The notes: generated by a model from the sequence alone, not told the origin. A stretch of 64,000 nucleotides of DNA from JANNWF01 sp038205755 (GCA_038205755.1 JBBRBN010000003.1:1-64000), one strand, 5' to 3'. Shown: positions 43,592-55,595, counted from the first letter of the stretch. Translations and numbers: made by a program.

Positions 43592-45736
43592 TCAGGGCGA
43601 GCGACGCGCTTCGTTGACACCCGCCACTGCGCCCAACCGGGCCAGCAGCGCGTCCAGCTGGGTGAAGTCGGTCACCTTCAGGGTGAAGCGCAGCTCGGCG
43701 ATGCTGCTGGCAGGATCGACCCGGCTGTTCAATCCCAGGATATGGGCGCTGCCGCCGCCAATGACGTTGGTCAAGTCCTTCAGCAGCCACTTGCGGTCGT
43801 AGCCTCGCACCAGCACATCGACGCTGAAACTCTGGGCGCTTCCGCGCCCCCATTCGACCGGCAGCAAGCGTTCCGGATGCTTTCCGTGCAGCCGTTCCAG
43901 CGTCGCGCAACCCTGCCGATGAATGCTCACGCCACGGCCTTGGGTCAGGTAACCAACGATCAAATCGCCGGCGACCGGCTGGCAGCACCGCGCCATCTGG
44001 GTCAGCAGATTGCCGACACCCTCGATGGTAAAGCCAGCCGCCGGCTTGGGCGGCCGCGCCAGCGCGGTCGCCGGCAGTGCCGCCAGCGTCCGGCCGACGT
44101 CCAGCCCTGGCTGGGTTACTTCGTGCAGTGCGCGCGCCACCTGGGAGATGTTCAAGTCACCAAGTGCCACCGCGACGTGGAGCTCTTCGAGCTTCTGCAG
44201 CCGCAGTCGCGGCAGGACCAGACTGATGTCGATCTGGTGCAGTCCGAGTCGCTTCAACTCGCGATCCAGCAACTCCTTGCCTTCCGCCAGGTTGCGCGCC
44301 TGATCCAGGCGATGGAACCAGGCGCGCACCTTGTCGCGGGCGCGGCCACTGGACAGATAGGCGTTGTGTGAAAGCAGCCAGTCGCGACGCGGCTCGGCGC
44401 TCTTCGATGTCAGGATCTCGATCCGGTCACCGCTGCTGGGCTGATGGGTAAGCGGCACGATCCGGCCGTTGACCTTGGCGCCGCGACAGCGATGCCCGAC
44501 CTCGGTATGCACGTGATAGGCGAAGTCGAGCACGGTGCCGCCGTGCGGCAGGTCGATCACCTCGCTCTGCGGGGTCAACACGTAGACGCGATCTTCGATC
44601 AGCGACGTGCTCAGTCCAACCTCGGCTGCACGCTCCTCGTCGCCGTCGCGGCCTTCGAGCAGGGTGCGCATCCACGCGACTTTGCGTTCGAAGTCGGCAT
44701 CGCCGCCACCGCCCTCCTTGTAGCGCCAGTGCGCCGCCACGCCGAGCTCGGCGTGCGCATGCATATCCCAGGTGCGAATCTGGATTTCGACCGTTTTGCC
44801 TTCGGCGCCAATCACGGCGGTATGCAGCGACCGGTACTGGTTGCCCTTGGGGTGAGCGATATAGTCATCGAACTCGTCGGGCACCGGCGTCCACAGCGAG
44901 TGCACCAGGCCGAGTGCCGCGTAGCAGCTTCCGACGTCGGCCACCAGCACGCGCACGGCCCGGATGTCGTACAGCTCACTGAATGGCACGCCCTTGCGCT
45001 GCAGCTTCTTCCAGATGCTGTAGATGTGCTTTGGCCGCCCCGCCACCTCAGCGTCGATGCCGGCGTCGCCCAGCGTCGCCCGCAATCGCGCCTTGAAGGC
45101 TTCGATGTAGCGCTCGCGGTCCACGCGCCGTTCATCGAGCAGCTTGGCGATGCGCTTGTAGACGTCCGGCTGCGAAAAGCGGAAAGCCAGATCTTCCAGC
45201 TCCCACTTGAGCTGCCAGATGCCCAATCGATTGGCCAGCGGCGAGTGGATGTCGGCGGTGAGCTGCGCCAGCTGACGGCGTGCCGGCTCGGGCAGACCCG
45301 CTGCCAGCCGCAGGCGCACCAGCTGCCGCGCCAGCAGAATCAGTACGACCCGCACGTCGCGGATGATCGCCAGCAGCAGCCGACGCAGGCCCTCCGCGCC
45401 GCTGCCGCCGCCGCGCTGGGCGTAAATGGCCCAGACCTTCTCCGCCTCATGCTGTCCGGCCACCAGCTCAGCCACCGTGCCAGCGAGCCAGGCAGCAGCG
45501 GGTCCAGGCGCGGCGGCGGCGGCAGCGTACAGCGCCGCCGCCGAGAGCGTATCGCCGTCCGCGTTCAGGGCGTCGAGCACCTCCAGCGTCTGCGCCAGTT
45601 CGCGCTCGCGCTCAGCGCCAGGACCCAGCGCCTCAACGCACCACAGCGTCATGGCATCCAGCAGCGTCGGCAGGCCGGGTTCACGGTCACGCTGCCAATC
45701 GCTGAGGCTGAGAATGGGCTGATCAGATCGCTTCAC
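43592..45736 (-). CDS. relA: GTP pyrophosphokinase RelA
   Basis: 714 residues, GTG start at 45736. The N-terminal hydrolase-like domain has lost the HD motif (no HDxxED-type stretch). The synthetase domain (about 229-365) carries YSIWKKLQRKG, DIRAVRVL, the RelA-type acidic EFDDYIA and QIRTWDMHAHAELG. TGS (about 382-440) and a C-terminal ACT domain (about 640-714) follow. It makes (p)ppGpp on starved ribosomes. Frames extending to 45904 would cross the upstream terminator and are rejected. Confidence 0.94.
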   Translation of the reverse strand: MKRSDQPILSLSDWQRDREPGLPTLLDAMTLWCVEALGPGAERERELAQTLEVLDALNADGDTLSAAALYAAAAAAPGPAAAWLAGTVAELVAGQHEAEKVWAIYAQRGGGSGAEGLRRLLLAIIRDVRVVLILLARQLVRLRLAAGLPEPARRQLAQLTADIHSPLANRLGIWQLKWELEDLAFRFSQPDVYKRIAKLLDERRVDRERYIEAFKARLRATLGDAGIDAEVAGRPKHIYSIWKKLQRKGVPFSELYDIRAVRVLVADVGSCYAALGLVHSLWTPVPDEFDDYIAHPKGNQYRSLHTAVIGAEGKTVEIQIRTWDMHAHAELGVAAHWRYKEGGGGDADFERKVAWMRTLLEGRDGDEERAAEVGLSTSLIEDRVYVLTPQSEVIDLPHGGTVLDFAYHVHTEVGHRCRGAKVNGRIVPLTHQPSSGDRIEILTSKSAEPRRDWLLSHNAYLSSGRARDKVRAWFHRLDQARNLAEGKELLDRELKRLGLHQIDISLVLPRLRLQKLEELHVAVALGDLNISQVARALHEVTQPGLDVGRTLAALPATALARPPKPAAGFTIEGVGNLLTQMARCCQPVAGDLIVGYLTQGRGVSIHRQGCATLERLHGKHPERLLPVEWGRGSAQSFSVDVLVRGYDRKWLLKDLTNVIGGGSAHILGLNSRVDPASSIAELRFTLKVTDFTQLDALLARLGAVAGVNEARRSP

Positions 45737-45749
45737 GATTCGCAGTGTA

Positions 45750-45781
45750 GAAAAAACGAAACGCCGGAGGGGGCCCCGGCG
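45750..45781 (-). terminator. Terminator of the secreted GFE-motif protein gene
   Basis: Stem CGCCGG/CCGGCG extended by GG/CC past a bulged A (45762-45781); on the minus strand followed by TTTCGTTTTTTC. It separates the 45814-47841 gene from relA. Confidence 0.75.
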
Positions 45782-45813
45782 CTTCTGGTCAAGCCAAACC
45801 AGCCGGACTGGGG

Positions 45814-47841
45814 TCAGGGTGGCGAGGACTGGTAGCGAATCCGCAGGTTTTGCGGCAGCGAGACGGCGGCCGGTGATCCGTCGTCTATCACGCTGATGGC
45901 GCAATCCACCGCACCCGGCACTCCGGCCAGCGTTGCGACCAGAATGAAGTTGCCGGCGCCACCTGGCTCGTTGACCAACGGAAGTGTCCCGCCGAGGAAG
46001 AACGCGCTCGGCGCAACGCCATTCTCACTGGCCGCCGTGCAGGCTCCCTCCACCAGCCGGGCAAAGCCCAAGCCATCTTTCTGGGTGTTTGGACGCACCA
46101 CCTGTCCGGCTTCGTCCACGGCAGTGAGCGGTCCCGGCACTCGGCCGGTGATGAAGTTGCTGGCCGAGGCGGTGCAGCCGCTGCCCAGACAGCCGCCCAC
46201 ACCTTCGGTCATGACGATTTCGGCGCCAGCCACGTTAAGCACGAACAGCGGCGGATCGTTTACCGCGTTGACCGTCACCTGGAACGCGCGCAGTGCCGGA
46301 GCGGCATTGCCGTCCGTCGCCGAAATCTGCAGCGTCGCCACACCGTTCTGGTCCGGAGCAGGCGTCATGGTCAGCGAATAGGGACTGCCGCTGCCGCTGA
46401 TCACCAGACTGCCGGGCGGGAACAACGTCGCGTTGTTGCTGCTGACGGTCGGCGTCTGCAGCGGATCGCCCTCGGGATCGACCACCGTGAACGGCACCAC
46501 CAGCGGGGTGCCGTCTTCCTGCATTGACTGGTTGCCGACCGGTCCGATCTGGGGCTGCTGGTTGGAAATGATGTCCGCGGCCAGCCAGGCCGCGTTGTTG
46601 GTGAGGTTGGCATCCGGGCCACCGCCACCGGCCGGCTCTACGAATGCCGCGTAGCCCAACTGCCCGCGCTGGCCAGGCGTCGCAGAGGCCGTCACCACGC
46701 GGGTCAGGGTGAATTCGTAACCTTGGCCAGCCGGAATCACGCCCAGGTTGAGCGAAATCGGAAAACCAAACGCCGGGCAGGCACCCGCCGCACCGATTCG
46801 CACGCAGGTGCTGCTGCCGGATTCACCTGCCAGCAGCTGCGCCGGCTGCGGCTGGCCGGGCTGGGCGATGGCCTGGGCGCCGGTGGCAAACTCGCGCAGC
46901 CTGACGTCGGCAGCCGCGGTGTCGCCCTCGTTGACCACGCGCACGACGTACTGCAGCGCTCCGCCGGGCAGGGCGCCGGTGCTGCGCTGGTTGTTCGAGG
47001 AGGTGCCGCTGCCGATGCCCGTCATGCTGACCACGACATCGGAGGGATTTTCCACCGCCGTCGGTGTCTCAAAGCCGGAGGTGAAGATCGTGTTGCCGAT
47101 CGGCCCGCCCCCGGGCGTCGGCGTGACGGTCGAGGATGCAACGCTGCACTGCACGCCGGGCGTATTGCTGCCGCCAGCGATGACCGGCACCAAGTTGAAG
47201 CTGCCCAGCGCGTAGTCGAGGCTGCTGAAGCCCGGCAAGAAGACGGCGGTGCCGGCATTGAACAGCGGATCATTTGAGCTGTTCATGCGGATCGCGAGGC
47301 CTGAGCCGCCTGCGATGACGTAGCTGGTGCACAGCACCGGCTCCGCCACCCGAATCTGGAACGTCCGGGTCGGCAGGTCGAAACGCACGCTCTCAGCCAC
47401 TGGCAGTCGTCGCTGGGTCGGAAAGATCAGACCCAGATTGGTGGACGTGGTGTGGCTCGATGCGCAGTTTGTCGGGACCGAAGCGCCGAGCAGGCCGAGT
47501 GCGAAAGTCACCGAACTCGGCAGGTATTCGATCGGTGCGCCCAGCGTGCCCGGCAACGCACCGGTGGCAATCGGATAAGCGACGCCGTCGAGCTGCAGCC
47601 TCAGGACACCGGCACCGGGAACCTGCGCCGAGTTGCACACAAAGTTCCCGGCGCGCGTGGTTGCAATCAACGCTTTGGTCGCGATGTCAAATCGGGCCGA
47701 GGTCAATGCCACCGAACGTCGGGTCTCAGCCGAGGAGGGCCCGCTCACGACCTGCAGCGTCGGGTCAATTGCAGCAACAGAAGTGCTGGCCAGAAGGCCG
47801 GCAACCGTGAGTGCGAGAGCGGAACGACGGTGGTCAGTCAT
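45814..47841 (-). CDS. Secreted multi-domain protein with internal GFE motif
   Basis: 675 residues. Signal peptide (LALTVAGLLASTSVAA). Residues about 25-245 form a beta-rich module with several Cys. Near residue 252 stands IFTSGFE, the motif that usually ends secreted proteins of this bacterial group. A DUF11-like region (about 265-420: LQYVVRVVNEGDTAAADVRL), a cadherin/Big-like repeat (about 425-525: PVGNQSMQEDGTPLVVPFTVVDPEGDPL in parts) and a C-terminal Cys-containing module follow. Probably a surface or extracellular protein. It looks like two secreted proteins joined. Confidence 0.7.
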   Translation of the reverse strand: MTDHRRSALALTVAGLLASTSVAAIDPTLQVVSGPSSAETRRSVALTSARFDIATKALIATTRAGNFVCNSAQVPGAGVLRLQLDGVAYPIATGALPGTLGAPIEYLPSSVTFALGLLGASVPTNCASSHTTSTNLGLIFPTQRRLPVAESVRFDLPTRTFQIRVAEPVLCTSYVIAGGSGLAIRMNSSNDPLFNAGTAVFLPGFSSLDYALGSFNLVPVIAGGSNTPGVQCSVASSTVTPTPGGGPIGNTIFTSGFETPTAVENPSDVVVSMTGIGSGTSSNNQRSTGALPGGALQYVVRVVNEGDTAAADVRLREFATGAQAIAQPGQPQPAQLLAGESGSSTCVRIGAAGACPAFGFPISLNLGVIPAGQGYEFTLTRVVTASATPGQRGQLGYAAFVEPAGGGGPDANLTNNAAWLAADIISNQQPQIGPVGNQSMQEDGTPLVVPFTVVDPEGDPLQTPTVSSNNATLFPPGSLVISGSGSPYSLTMTPAPDQNGVATLQISATDGNAAPALRAFQVTVNAVNDPPLFVLNVAGAEIVMTEGVGGCLGSGCTASASNFITGRVPGPLTAVDEAGQVVRPNTQKDGLGFARLVEGACTAASENGVAPSAFFLGGTLPLVNEPGGAGNFILVATLAGVPGAVDCAISVIDDGSPAAVSLPQNLRIRYQSSPP

Positions 47842-48104
47842 TGGGGGCGTGGACTCCAGGTCTCGGAAAGAGCAGCTTCCGACGACGTAAGCATTGAGGC
47901 GACTGGCATGAAAGGCTGGAATGCACGCGGGCCTGTGAGCTGCCGTGAGTGCACGGAGTGTAACGGACGATGATTCTCACGGGTGAACTCGCGGTTAACC
48001 CGGAAATCGGGTCCAAGGCTGGAGCGCAGGTATGCTGGGCCACGGTGCAGGCGGGCGGCTTTCCGTACAATCCCTTTTCTTCGTTGCCACTGATCGAGCC
48101 CTGC

Positions 48105-48578
48105 ATGCACCGTCTTGTCCTGCTTCTGAGCCTGCTGATTGCGCCCGTCACCCTGCTCGCCGAAACGTTTTCGTCGCTGGAGGAGCGCATGAGTCAAAGC
48201 GAGTTCAAGGCCGCTGGCCTCGAAAAGCTCAGCTCCGCCGAGCTGCAGGCGCTGAATAGCTGGCTGCGTGAGCGCAGCGCCGAGGCCGCGACCAGGTCGG
48301 CCGCCATCGCACCAGCCGGCATCGATCAACGTGGCCTGCGGCTGCCGGTTGCCGACCAGGACGAGATCGTCTCGCGCATCGCCGGTGATTTCCGTGGATG
48401 GTCTGGACGCACCCGATTCACCTTGGAGAACGGCCAGATCTGGGAGGGCGGCGGCGACAGCACGCTGAGCGTCCGGCTGGTCGACCCGGTAGTGAGGATT
48501 TCCCAAGGCACGCTGGGCACCTGGTACCTGCGTGTCGACGGCTACAACACTACCGCCAAGGTCAAGCGGATCCAGTAG
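48105..48578 (+). CDS. Small secreted protein of unknown function
   Basis: 157 residues from ATG 48105, the first codon that gives a signal peptide (LVLLLSLLIAPVTLLA, cleavage near 19). A helical stretch MSQSEFKAAGLEKLSSAELQALNSWL (in parts) resembles a motif seen in Lysobacterales exported proteins, followed by a beta-rich C-terminus (GWSGRTRFTLENGQIW; DPVVRISQGTLGTWYL). No function known. The frame extends to 47970 but that part lacks coding features. A TACAAT at 48066-48071 could be its -10. Confidence 0.7.
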   Translation: MHRLVLLLSLLIAPVTLLAETFSSLEERMSQSEFKAAGLEKLSSAELQALNSWLRERSAEAATRSAAIAPAGIDQRGLRLPVADQDEIVSRIAGDFRGWSGRTRFTLENGQIWEGGGDSTLSVRLVDPVVRISQGTLGTWYLRVDGYNTTAKVKRIQ

Positions 48579-48615
48579 CCGCGCTTGAGCGGAGATTTGG
48601 CTTGCTGGCGGGAGG

Positions 48616-51600
48616 TCAGCGGGGGCGCGGCTGGTTGAGCCCCTCCAGCATCCGGGCGAGCCGTTTGGCCGACACGCTGCCGCGAGTGCCAAGCTCCTGC
48701 GCGAACATCGAGACCCGCAGCTCTTCCAGCAGCCAGCGCAATTCGATCCATCCTGACTGCTCCGCGGCAGCACTGGCGCGAGCGGCCTGCAGCGCCTGGG
48801 CGAACGGCAGCAGCTCCAGCATCCGCGCCTGATCGCGAGCCGGGTCGTGCAGCAGGCGTTCGGCGCGCAGGCGCATGCCGCGCAGATAGCGCGGCAGCTC
48901 GGTCAGCTGCTCAGGCGGCGTGGTCAGGAGGAAATGCGCCGGTACCAGCTGCTCGAGCTGTTCGCGCAGATCGTCCAGGTTGGCCTTGGCGTAGCCCATC
49001 AACGGCGGCTCCAGCGCGGGCCGCAGCTCGGCAATCGCCTGCAGGATGGCCTCGACAAGTCCGAGCAGCTGCAGTGCGCGGGGAAACAGCTCGGCGCCGA
49101 CCTCAGCCCGCGCCTGCTCGAAAGCGCCCGCGCTGCGAATCACGCCCAGCGGGCGCTGACACAACGCTTCGAAAGCCGCCTTCACAAGGTCCTGCCGCAA
49201 GGCGTCCGCACTGCGCCCACCGGGCGCCGCATCGACCGCCGCGAAGCCCTGCAGGGCGGCATAGAGAAGGCCGAGCCGCGGCGCAATCGGGAGCTGCCGG
49301 CGAGCGTGCTTGACGCGATCCGCCAGGGCGAACTCAAGCAGTCGACGCACCCCGCCGGCGTGCTCGCGCAGGGCGACTGCGCGCTCTGCGAAGACCTGCA
49401 TTGCCACCGCATCGCCGCTATCCACCAGCGCCGGAAAGGCGGCAATGCCCGCCTCACCGCGAACTTCATCCGGGATCGGCTCAGCGGGGAACTCGCGCAG
49501 CCCGCTGCGTGCCAGCGTGCCTGCCGCCTGGTGCGCGAACGCCTGGTCGGCCTGCTGCCCATAGCTGGACTGCAGCTCGGCAAAATCCCGTGATTCGGCC
49601 AACACACGCTGGCCGTCGCGATCCAGCAGACGCAGATTGAACGTCAGATGGGCGTCGATCGAGCGCGTCTGCAAGTCCAACGCCGCAATCGCTGCGCCGG
49701 TGGTGCGCCGCAGAAAGCGTGACAGCTCGCCCTCCAGGCTGTCGGCAGACGGCGTCGGCCACGCCTCCCGGAACGCGCGCGCAAAATCCGGCGCTGGCAC
49801 GCAGCTGCGGCGCAGCGCCTTTGGCAGGCTGCGGATCAGCGCTGCCGCCTTCTCTTCGACCAGGCCTGGCACCAGCCAACCGAGCCGGGCCGGATCCAGC
49901 GCATTGAGCAGATGCAGCGGCACCACCAGCGTTACGCCGTCATCGATGGCGCCCGGCTCAAAGCGGTAGTGCAGCGCCAGTCGGGCGTTACCCAAAGCGA
50001 ACACCTTTGGAAATCTGTCGCCCTCGCTGCCCTCATCCGGCAGCAGTTCGGCAAGCGGCCACTCCAGCGCCGCCCGCTCGGCGTGCGTGGCCCGCCGGTA
50101 CCAGGCATCGAGTCCGGCGACGCTGTTGATATCCGACGGCAGCCGGTCCAGATACCAGCCGGCCTGCCAATCCTCATCAGCCACCAGCCCGGCCCGGCGG
50201 CGCTGCGCTTCTTCTTCCCGCGCCCGCTCCACGGTGGCCAGATTGCGCGAGACAAATGCCGCCCGGCAGTCGATCTCGCCGGGCAGCAGGCCCTGGCGCA
50301 CAAAGATCTCGCGCGACTCCTCCGGATACAGGCCGCCGTAGTGGATCGGTCGCTTCGGCGCCAGCACCAGCCCGAACAGGCTGATCTGCTCGCTGCCGAC
50401 GACCCGGCCCTGGCTGCGCGACCATCGCGGGTCGAAGTGCTTGCGGGTCAGCAGATGCGGTGCCTCCGCCACCACCCACTCCGGCTCGATGCGCGCGTTG
50501 GTCATGGCGTAGACGCGCTGGGTGTCGAGTAGGACCGCCGAAAGCACCCAGTTGGGCGGCTGGCCAGCCAGGGTGGAGCCGGGGAACAGCGTGTAGCGAC
50601 GCTGCCGCGGGCCGTCGTACTGGCGCTTGTCGTCCTTGCGGCCGATCTGGGTCGGCATGCCGGCAATCAGCGCTCGATGCAGCGAGGGATAGTCGGCGGG
50701 CTGGGTGCTGGTCTGCCAGCCGAGCGATTCACTGACCAGCAAAAGCTGACGATGCAGCTCACGCCACTCGCGCATGCGCAAAAAGCTCAAGAAGCGCTTG
50801 CCGCACCAGTCGCGCAGCTTCGACTGGGTCAGCTCCTCGTGCGCCGCCTGGTAGTCTGCAAACAGGTTGAGGATGGCAACGAATTCGGACTTGGAATCGG
50901 TCCATTGGGCATGCGCGGCGTCGGCCGCCTGACGGGCATCGGCCGGGCGCTCACGCGGATCCGGAATGCCCAGATAGGACGTGATGGCCAGCATCTCGCG
51001 CAGCGCCGCATTGCGGCTGGCTGCCACCAGCATGCGGGCCAGCTTGACGTCGACCGGCAGCCGCGACATCTCGCGCCCGATCGGCGTCAGGCGGCGTTCG
51101 CCGTCGACCGCCCCCAGCTCCGCCAGCTGCTGCCAACCATCGGTAATCGCGCGCGGATCGGGAGGATCAATGAACGGGAACTCGTCAACCCGCCCAAGCC
51201 CCAAGGCAAGCATGCGCAGGATCACGCCGGCCAACGCCGCGCGCCGGATCTCCGGGTCGGTGTAGGCCGGTCGACCCAGATAGTCGGTCTCGTCGTACAG
51301 GCGATAGCAGACCCCGGCGGCGATGCGGCCGCAACGGCCCTTGCGCTGGTCGGCGCTGGCCCGCGAGATGCGCTCGATGTGCAACCGGTCAAGCTTGAGG
51401 CGCGGGCTATAGCGCTTGACCCGGGCGTCGCCGGGGTCGATTACATAGCGTATTCGGGGCACCGTAAGGGACGTCTCGGCCACGTTGGTCGCGAGCACGA
51501 TGCGGCGTTTTGTGCCTGGGTTGAACACCCGATCCTGGTCGCGCGCCGACAGTCGCGCGTATAGCGGCAGCACCTCGCTCTCGCGGTACTGGCGGCGTGA

Positions 51601-52548
51601 CAGCGCACGATGGGTGTCGTGGATATCGCGTTCACCGGGCAGGAAGATCAGCACGTCGCCGCGCGGATCCTCAGCGGTGATCTCGTCCACCGCCGCCACA
51701 ATCGCCGCCACCGGATCGCTGTCACTCGGGCGCGCGGCGCGGCCCGGCTTAGCGGTCGCCGCTGACGCCAGCGCGACGTCCGAGGGCTCGCCGGGTGGCC
51801 GCCAGCGGACTTCGACCGGGTAGCTGCGCCCCTCCACCGACAGCGTCGGCGCATCGTCGAAGTGGCGAGCGAAGCGGCCGGTGTCGATGGTTGCCGAGGT
51901 GACGATCAGCTTAAGGTCGCGCCGCTTGCGCAACAGACCCTTCAGGTAGCCGAGCAGAAAATCGATGTTGAGGCTGCGCTCGTGCGCCTCATCAAGAATG
52001 ATCGTGTCGTAGCGCGACAGAAACCGGTCGGACTGGATCTCGGCCAGCAGGATGCCGTCGGTCATGAACTTGATCGCGGTGGCATCGCTGACCTGTTCGG
52101 TAAATCGCACCTGATAGCCAACCACGCCACCGGGCTGCACGCCCAGCTCCTCCGCAACCCGCTTCGCCACCGAGCGCGCGGCGATTCGACGCGGCTGGGT
52201 GCAGCCGATCATGCCGGCGCTGCCGCGCCCGGCCGCCAGACAGAGCTTGGGCAGTTGGGTGGTCTTACCTGAGCCGGTCTCACCGGCGATGACCACCACC
52301 GGATGGCGAGTAATCAGCTCGATGATGCGTTCGCCCTCGCGGGCGACCGGCAAACTGGTATCGAAGGTGGGCGTGGGCAGCGCGGCCGCGCGACGCTCCC
52401 GCTGCGCCGCCGAGAGCTCTGCCGCGGTGAGGAACGCCGCCTGATCCGCTTCGTCCTTTGAGCCGTTCCAGCGCGACAGCAGCCGCTGCAGCCGCGCGTG
52501 GTCACGCGTCAGGCAGCGGCGCAGGAGTTGACTGGGATCAGCGGGCAT
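48616..52548 (-). CDS. hrpA: ATP-dependent RNA helicase HrpA
   Basis: 1310 residues from ATG 52548, the usual HrpA length. DEAH/RHA motifs: Walker A GETGSGKTTQLPK (about 83-95), TQPRRIAARSVA, ILDEAHERSLNIDF (about 184), VTSATID and QRKGRCGRIAAGVCYRLY (about 400). Then HA2, OB-fold and the long HrpA-specific DUF3418 C-terminal region. It is linked to ribosome rescue and mRNA processing. It is divergent from recQ, with 280 bp between starts. Confidence 0.95.
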   Translation of the reverse strand: MPADPSQLLRRCLTRDHARLQRLLSRWNGSKDEADQAAFLTAAELSAAQRERRAAALPTPTFDTSLPVAREGERIIELITRHPVVVIAGETGSGKTTQLPKLCLAAGRGSAGMIGCTQPRRIAARSVAKRVAEELGVQPGGVVGYQVRFTEQVSDATAIKFMTDGILLAEIQSDRFLSRYDTIILDEAHERSLNIDFLLGYLKGLLRKRRDLKLIVTSATIDTGRFARHFDDAPTLSVEGRSYPVEVRWRPPGEPSDVALASAATAKPGRAARPSDSDPVAAIVAAVDEITAEDPRGDVLIFLPGERDIHDTHRALSRRQYRESEVLPLYARLSARDQDRVFNPGTKRRIVLATNVAETSLTVPRIRYVIDPGDARVKRYSPRLKLDRLHIERISRASADQRKGRCGRIAAGVCYRLYDETDYLGRPAYTDPEIRRAALAGVILRMLALGLGRVDEFPFIDPPDPRAITDGWQQLAELGAVDGERRLTPIGREMSRLPVDVKLARMLVAASRNAALREMLAITSYLGIPDPRERPADARQAADAAHAQWTDSKSEFVAILNLFADYQAAHEELTQSKLRDWCGKRFLSFLRMREWRELHRQLLLVSESLGWQTSTQPADYPSLHRALIAGMPTQIGRKDDKRQYDGPRQRRYTLFPGSTLAGQPPNWVLSAVLLDTQRVYAMTNARIEPEWVVAEAPHLLTRKHFDPRWSRSQGRVVGSEQISLFGLVLAPKRPIHYGGLYPEESREIFVRQGLLPGEIDCRAAFVSRNLATVERAREEEAQRRRAGLVADEDWQAGWYLDRLPSDINSVAGLDAWYRRATHAERAALEWPLAELLPDEGSEGDRFPKVFALGNARLALHYRFEPGAIDDGVTLVVPLHLLNALDPARLGWLVPGLVEEKAAALIRSLPKALRRSCVPAPDFARAFREAWPTPSADSLEGELSRFLRRTTGAAIAALDLQTRSIDAHLTFNLRLLDRDGQRVLAESRDFAELQSSYGQQADQAFAHQAAGTLARSGLREFPAEPIPDEVRGEAGIAAFPALVDSGDAVAMQVFAERAVALREHAGGVRRLLEFALADRVKHARRQLPIAPRLGLLYAALQGFAAVDAAPGGRSADALRQDLVKAAFEALCQRPLGVIRSAGAFEQARAEVGAELFPRALQLLGLVEAILQAIAELRPALEPPLMGYAKANLDDLREQLEQLVPAHFLLTTPPEQLTELPRYLRGMRLRAERLLHDPARDQARMLELLPFAQALQAARASAAAEQSGWIELRWLLEELRVSMFAQELGTRGSVSAKRLARMLEGLNQPRPR

Positions 52549-52828
52549 GGCGTTCGGGCAGGTCACGTGGCCGCCCTTGCTGGCGGGAGATGGGTGCGGG
52601 CGGGGCCGCAGTTTAGCGAGGACGTGGCTGCGGCCCGGTGAATACAGCCACTGGCAGCGCTCGCAGCAAACCCGCAGATGCGCGCAGGCTGCGATACTTC
52701 GCGGGCAACCTGCGGCACGAAATGGGCAGCGCGTTGGTTTCAGCGCGGCTGTTTCGCCCGTCGCCACGCACACGCTGCGGCCACATTCCGCTCATCCCTC
52801 CGTCCGACACGACACTCCGATCCGACCC

Positions 52829-54649
<1,821 letters not shown>

Positions 54650-54786
54650 CCGCCGGATAGCAGTGCGCGCCGGCGCCAAGGCCATTGCGCCGCGCACGAC
54701 GGACCTTGCGATCTGCACGTCGGACGAGCCAACCGGGGCCTTGCGACATCGCCGCAAACCCGCTCCGCAGTGCGCTTTGCGTGCGC

Positions 54787-54802
54787 TGGCACATCCCTTG
54801 CT
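54787..54802 (+). promoter_or_regulatory. Sigma-54 promoter of the DUF2383 gene
   Basis: TGGCACATCCCTTGCT: -24 GG at 54788-54789, -12 GC at 54100+700, that is 54800-54801, exactly 10 bp apart, close to the consensus TGGCACGnnnnTTGCW. It implies a start near 54813 and a leader of about 84 nt. Upstream, TTGCGACATCGCCGCAA (54741-54757) is a near-palindrome and CGCACGACG lies at 54693-54701; either may bind the activator. Confidence 0.75.
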
Positions 54803-54896
54803 GGACTACGAGAGATCACCACCGCCGGCCTAGCCAGCGCCGGTGATCGGCGCGTCTTGATGGATGCGCTCATCCCCTATCGCAAGGACCACACCA

Positions 54897-55334
54897 ATGA
54901 AGAACGCAAGCACGCTGCAGGACCTCGTCCAGATCGCCCGTGACAGCCTCGAGTTCTATACCGAGGCCGCCAAGGAAGTGAAGGACATCGGCCTCAAGGC
55001 CACCTTCTCCCGGATGGCCGTTGCCAAGCGCGAGCTGATCGAGTCGCTGTCAACCAAGCTGGTCGCCCAAAACGAGGTCGTTCCGACCGGCGGATCAGTG
55101 GTCGGAAAGATGCGTCAGCTGTATGCCGACGTCCGCTCGAGCATGAGCTCGAACGAGGAAAAGATTTACGTGGCACAGCTCGAAGAAACCGAAGACCGCC
55201 TGCTTGAGCACTACGAAGCAGCCGTCAAGGACGTCGAGGATCCGATCATCGTCGCCATGCTGCAGGCACACCTGACCCGCGTTCGCGCCTGTCATGGCGA
55301 AATGCGCAGCCTCAAGCTGCGCCTCGCCGCCTGA
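54897..55334 (+). CDS. PA2169/DUF2383 four-helix-bundle stress protein
   Basis: 145 residues from ATG 54897 with AAGGA upstream. Ferritin-like DUF2383 pattern: LQDLVQIARDSLEFYTEAAKEV, LKATFSRMAVAKRELIESL, EEKIYVAQLEETEDRLLEHYEAAVKDV (in parts); no clear di-iron ligands set was verified. Family members are small stress-associated proteins. It is the first member of the inferred sigma-54 group and is followed by a hairpin. Confidence 0.85.
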   Translation: MKNASTLQDLVQIARDSLEFYTEAAKEVKDIGLKATFSRMAVAKRELIESLSTKLVAQNEVVPTGGSVVGKMRQLYADVRSSMSSNEEKIYVAQLEETEDRLLEHYEAAVKDVEDPIIVAMLQAHLTRVRACHGEMRSLKLRLAA

Positions 55335-55402
55335 ACCGGGCGGACCGGATCCACTTCGCCCGGCACCTGTCGGGCGAGGGGCCAGTTGCAGCCATGCAAC
55401 CC

Positions 55403-55434
55403 ACACCCCGAGGGCGCGTCGCGCCCCGGGGTGT
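55403..55434 (+). terminator. Hairpin behind the DUF2383 gene
   Basis: ACACCCCG...GGGCGCG against CGCGCCC...CGGGGTGT with one bulged base and a tiny loop, then TTCTGCG. The stem is strong but the T-tract is poor, so termination efficiency is uncertain. The surrounding gap 55335-55666 holds no gene. Confidence 0.55.
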
Positions 55435-55595
55435 TCTGCGTCTGGCCGTCCGGCACGTTTTCCGATCCGCCATCCCGACCTGATTGCAATCCGCAATGTC
55501 GCACGTCGAACTGCACGACTGCGGGCAGCCCAGCACCCCCACGGATTGCCAACCGGGTCGCGCTTAATCCCTTTTTTATCAATTACTTGGGTTGT

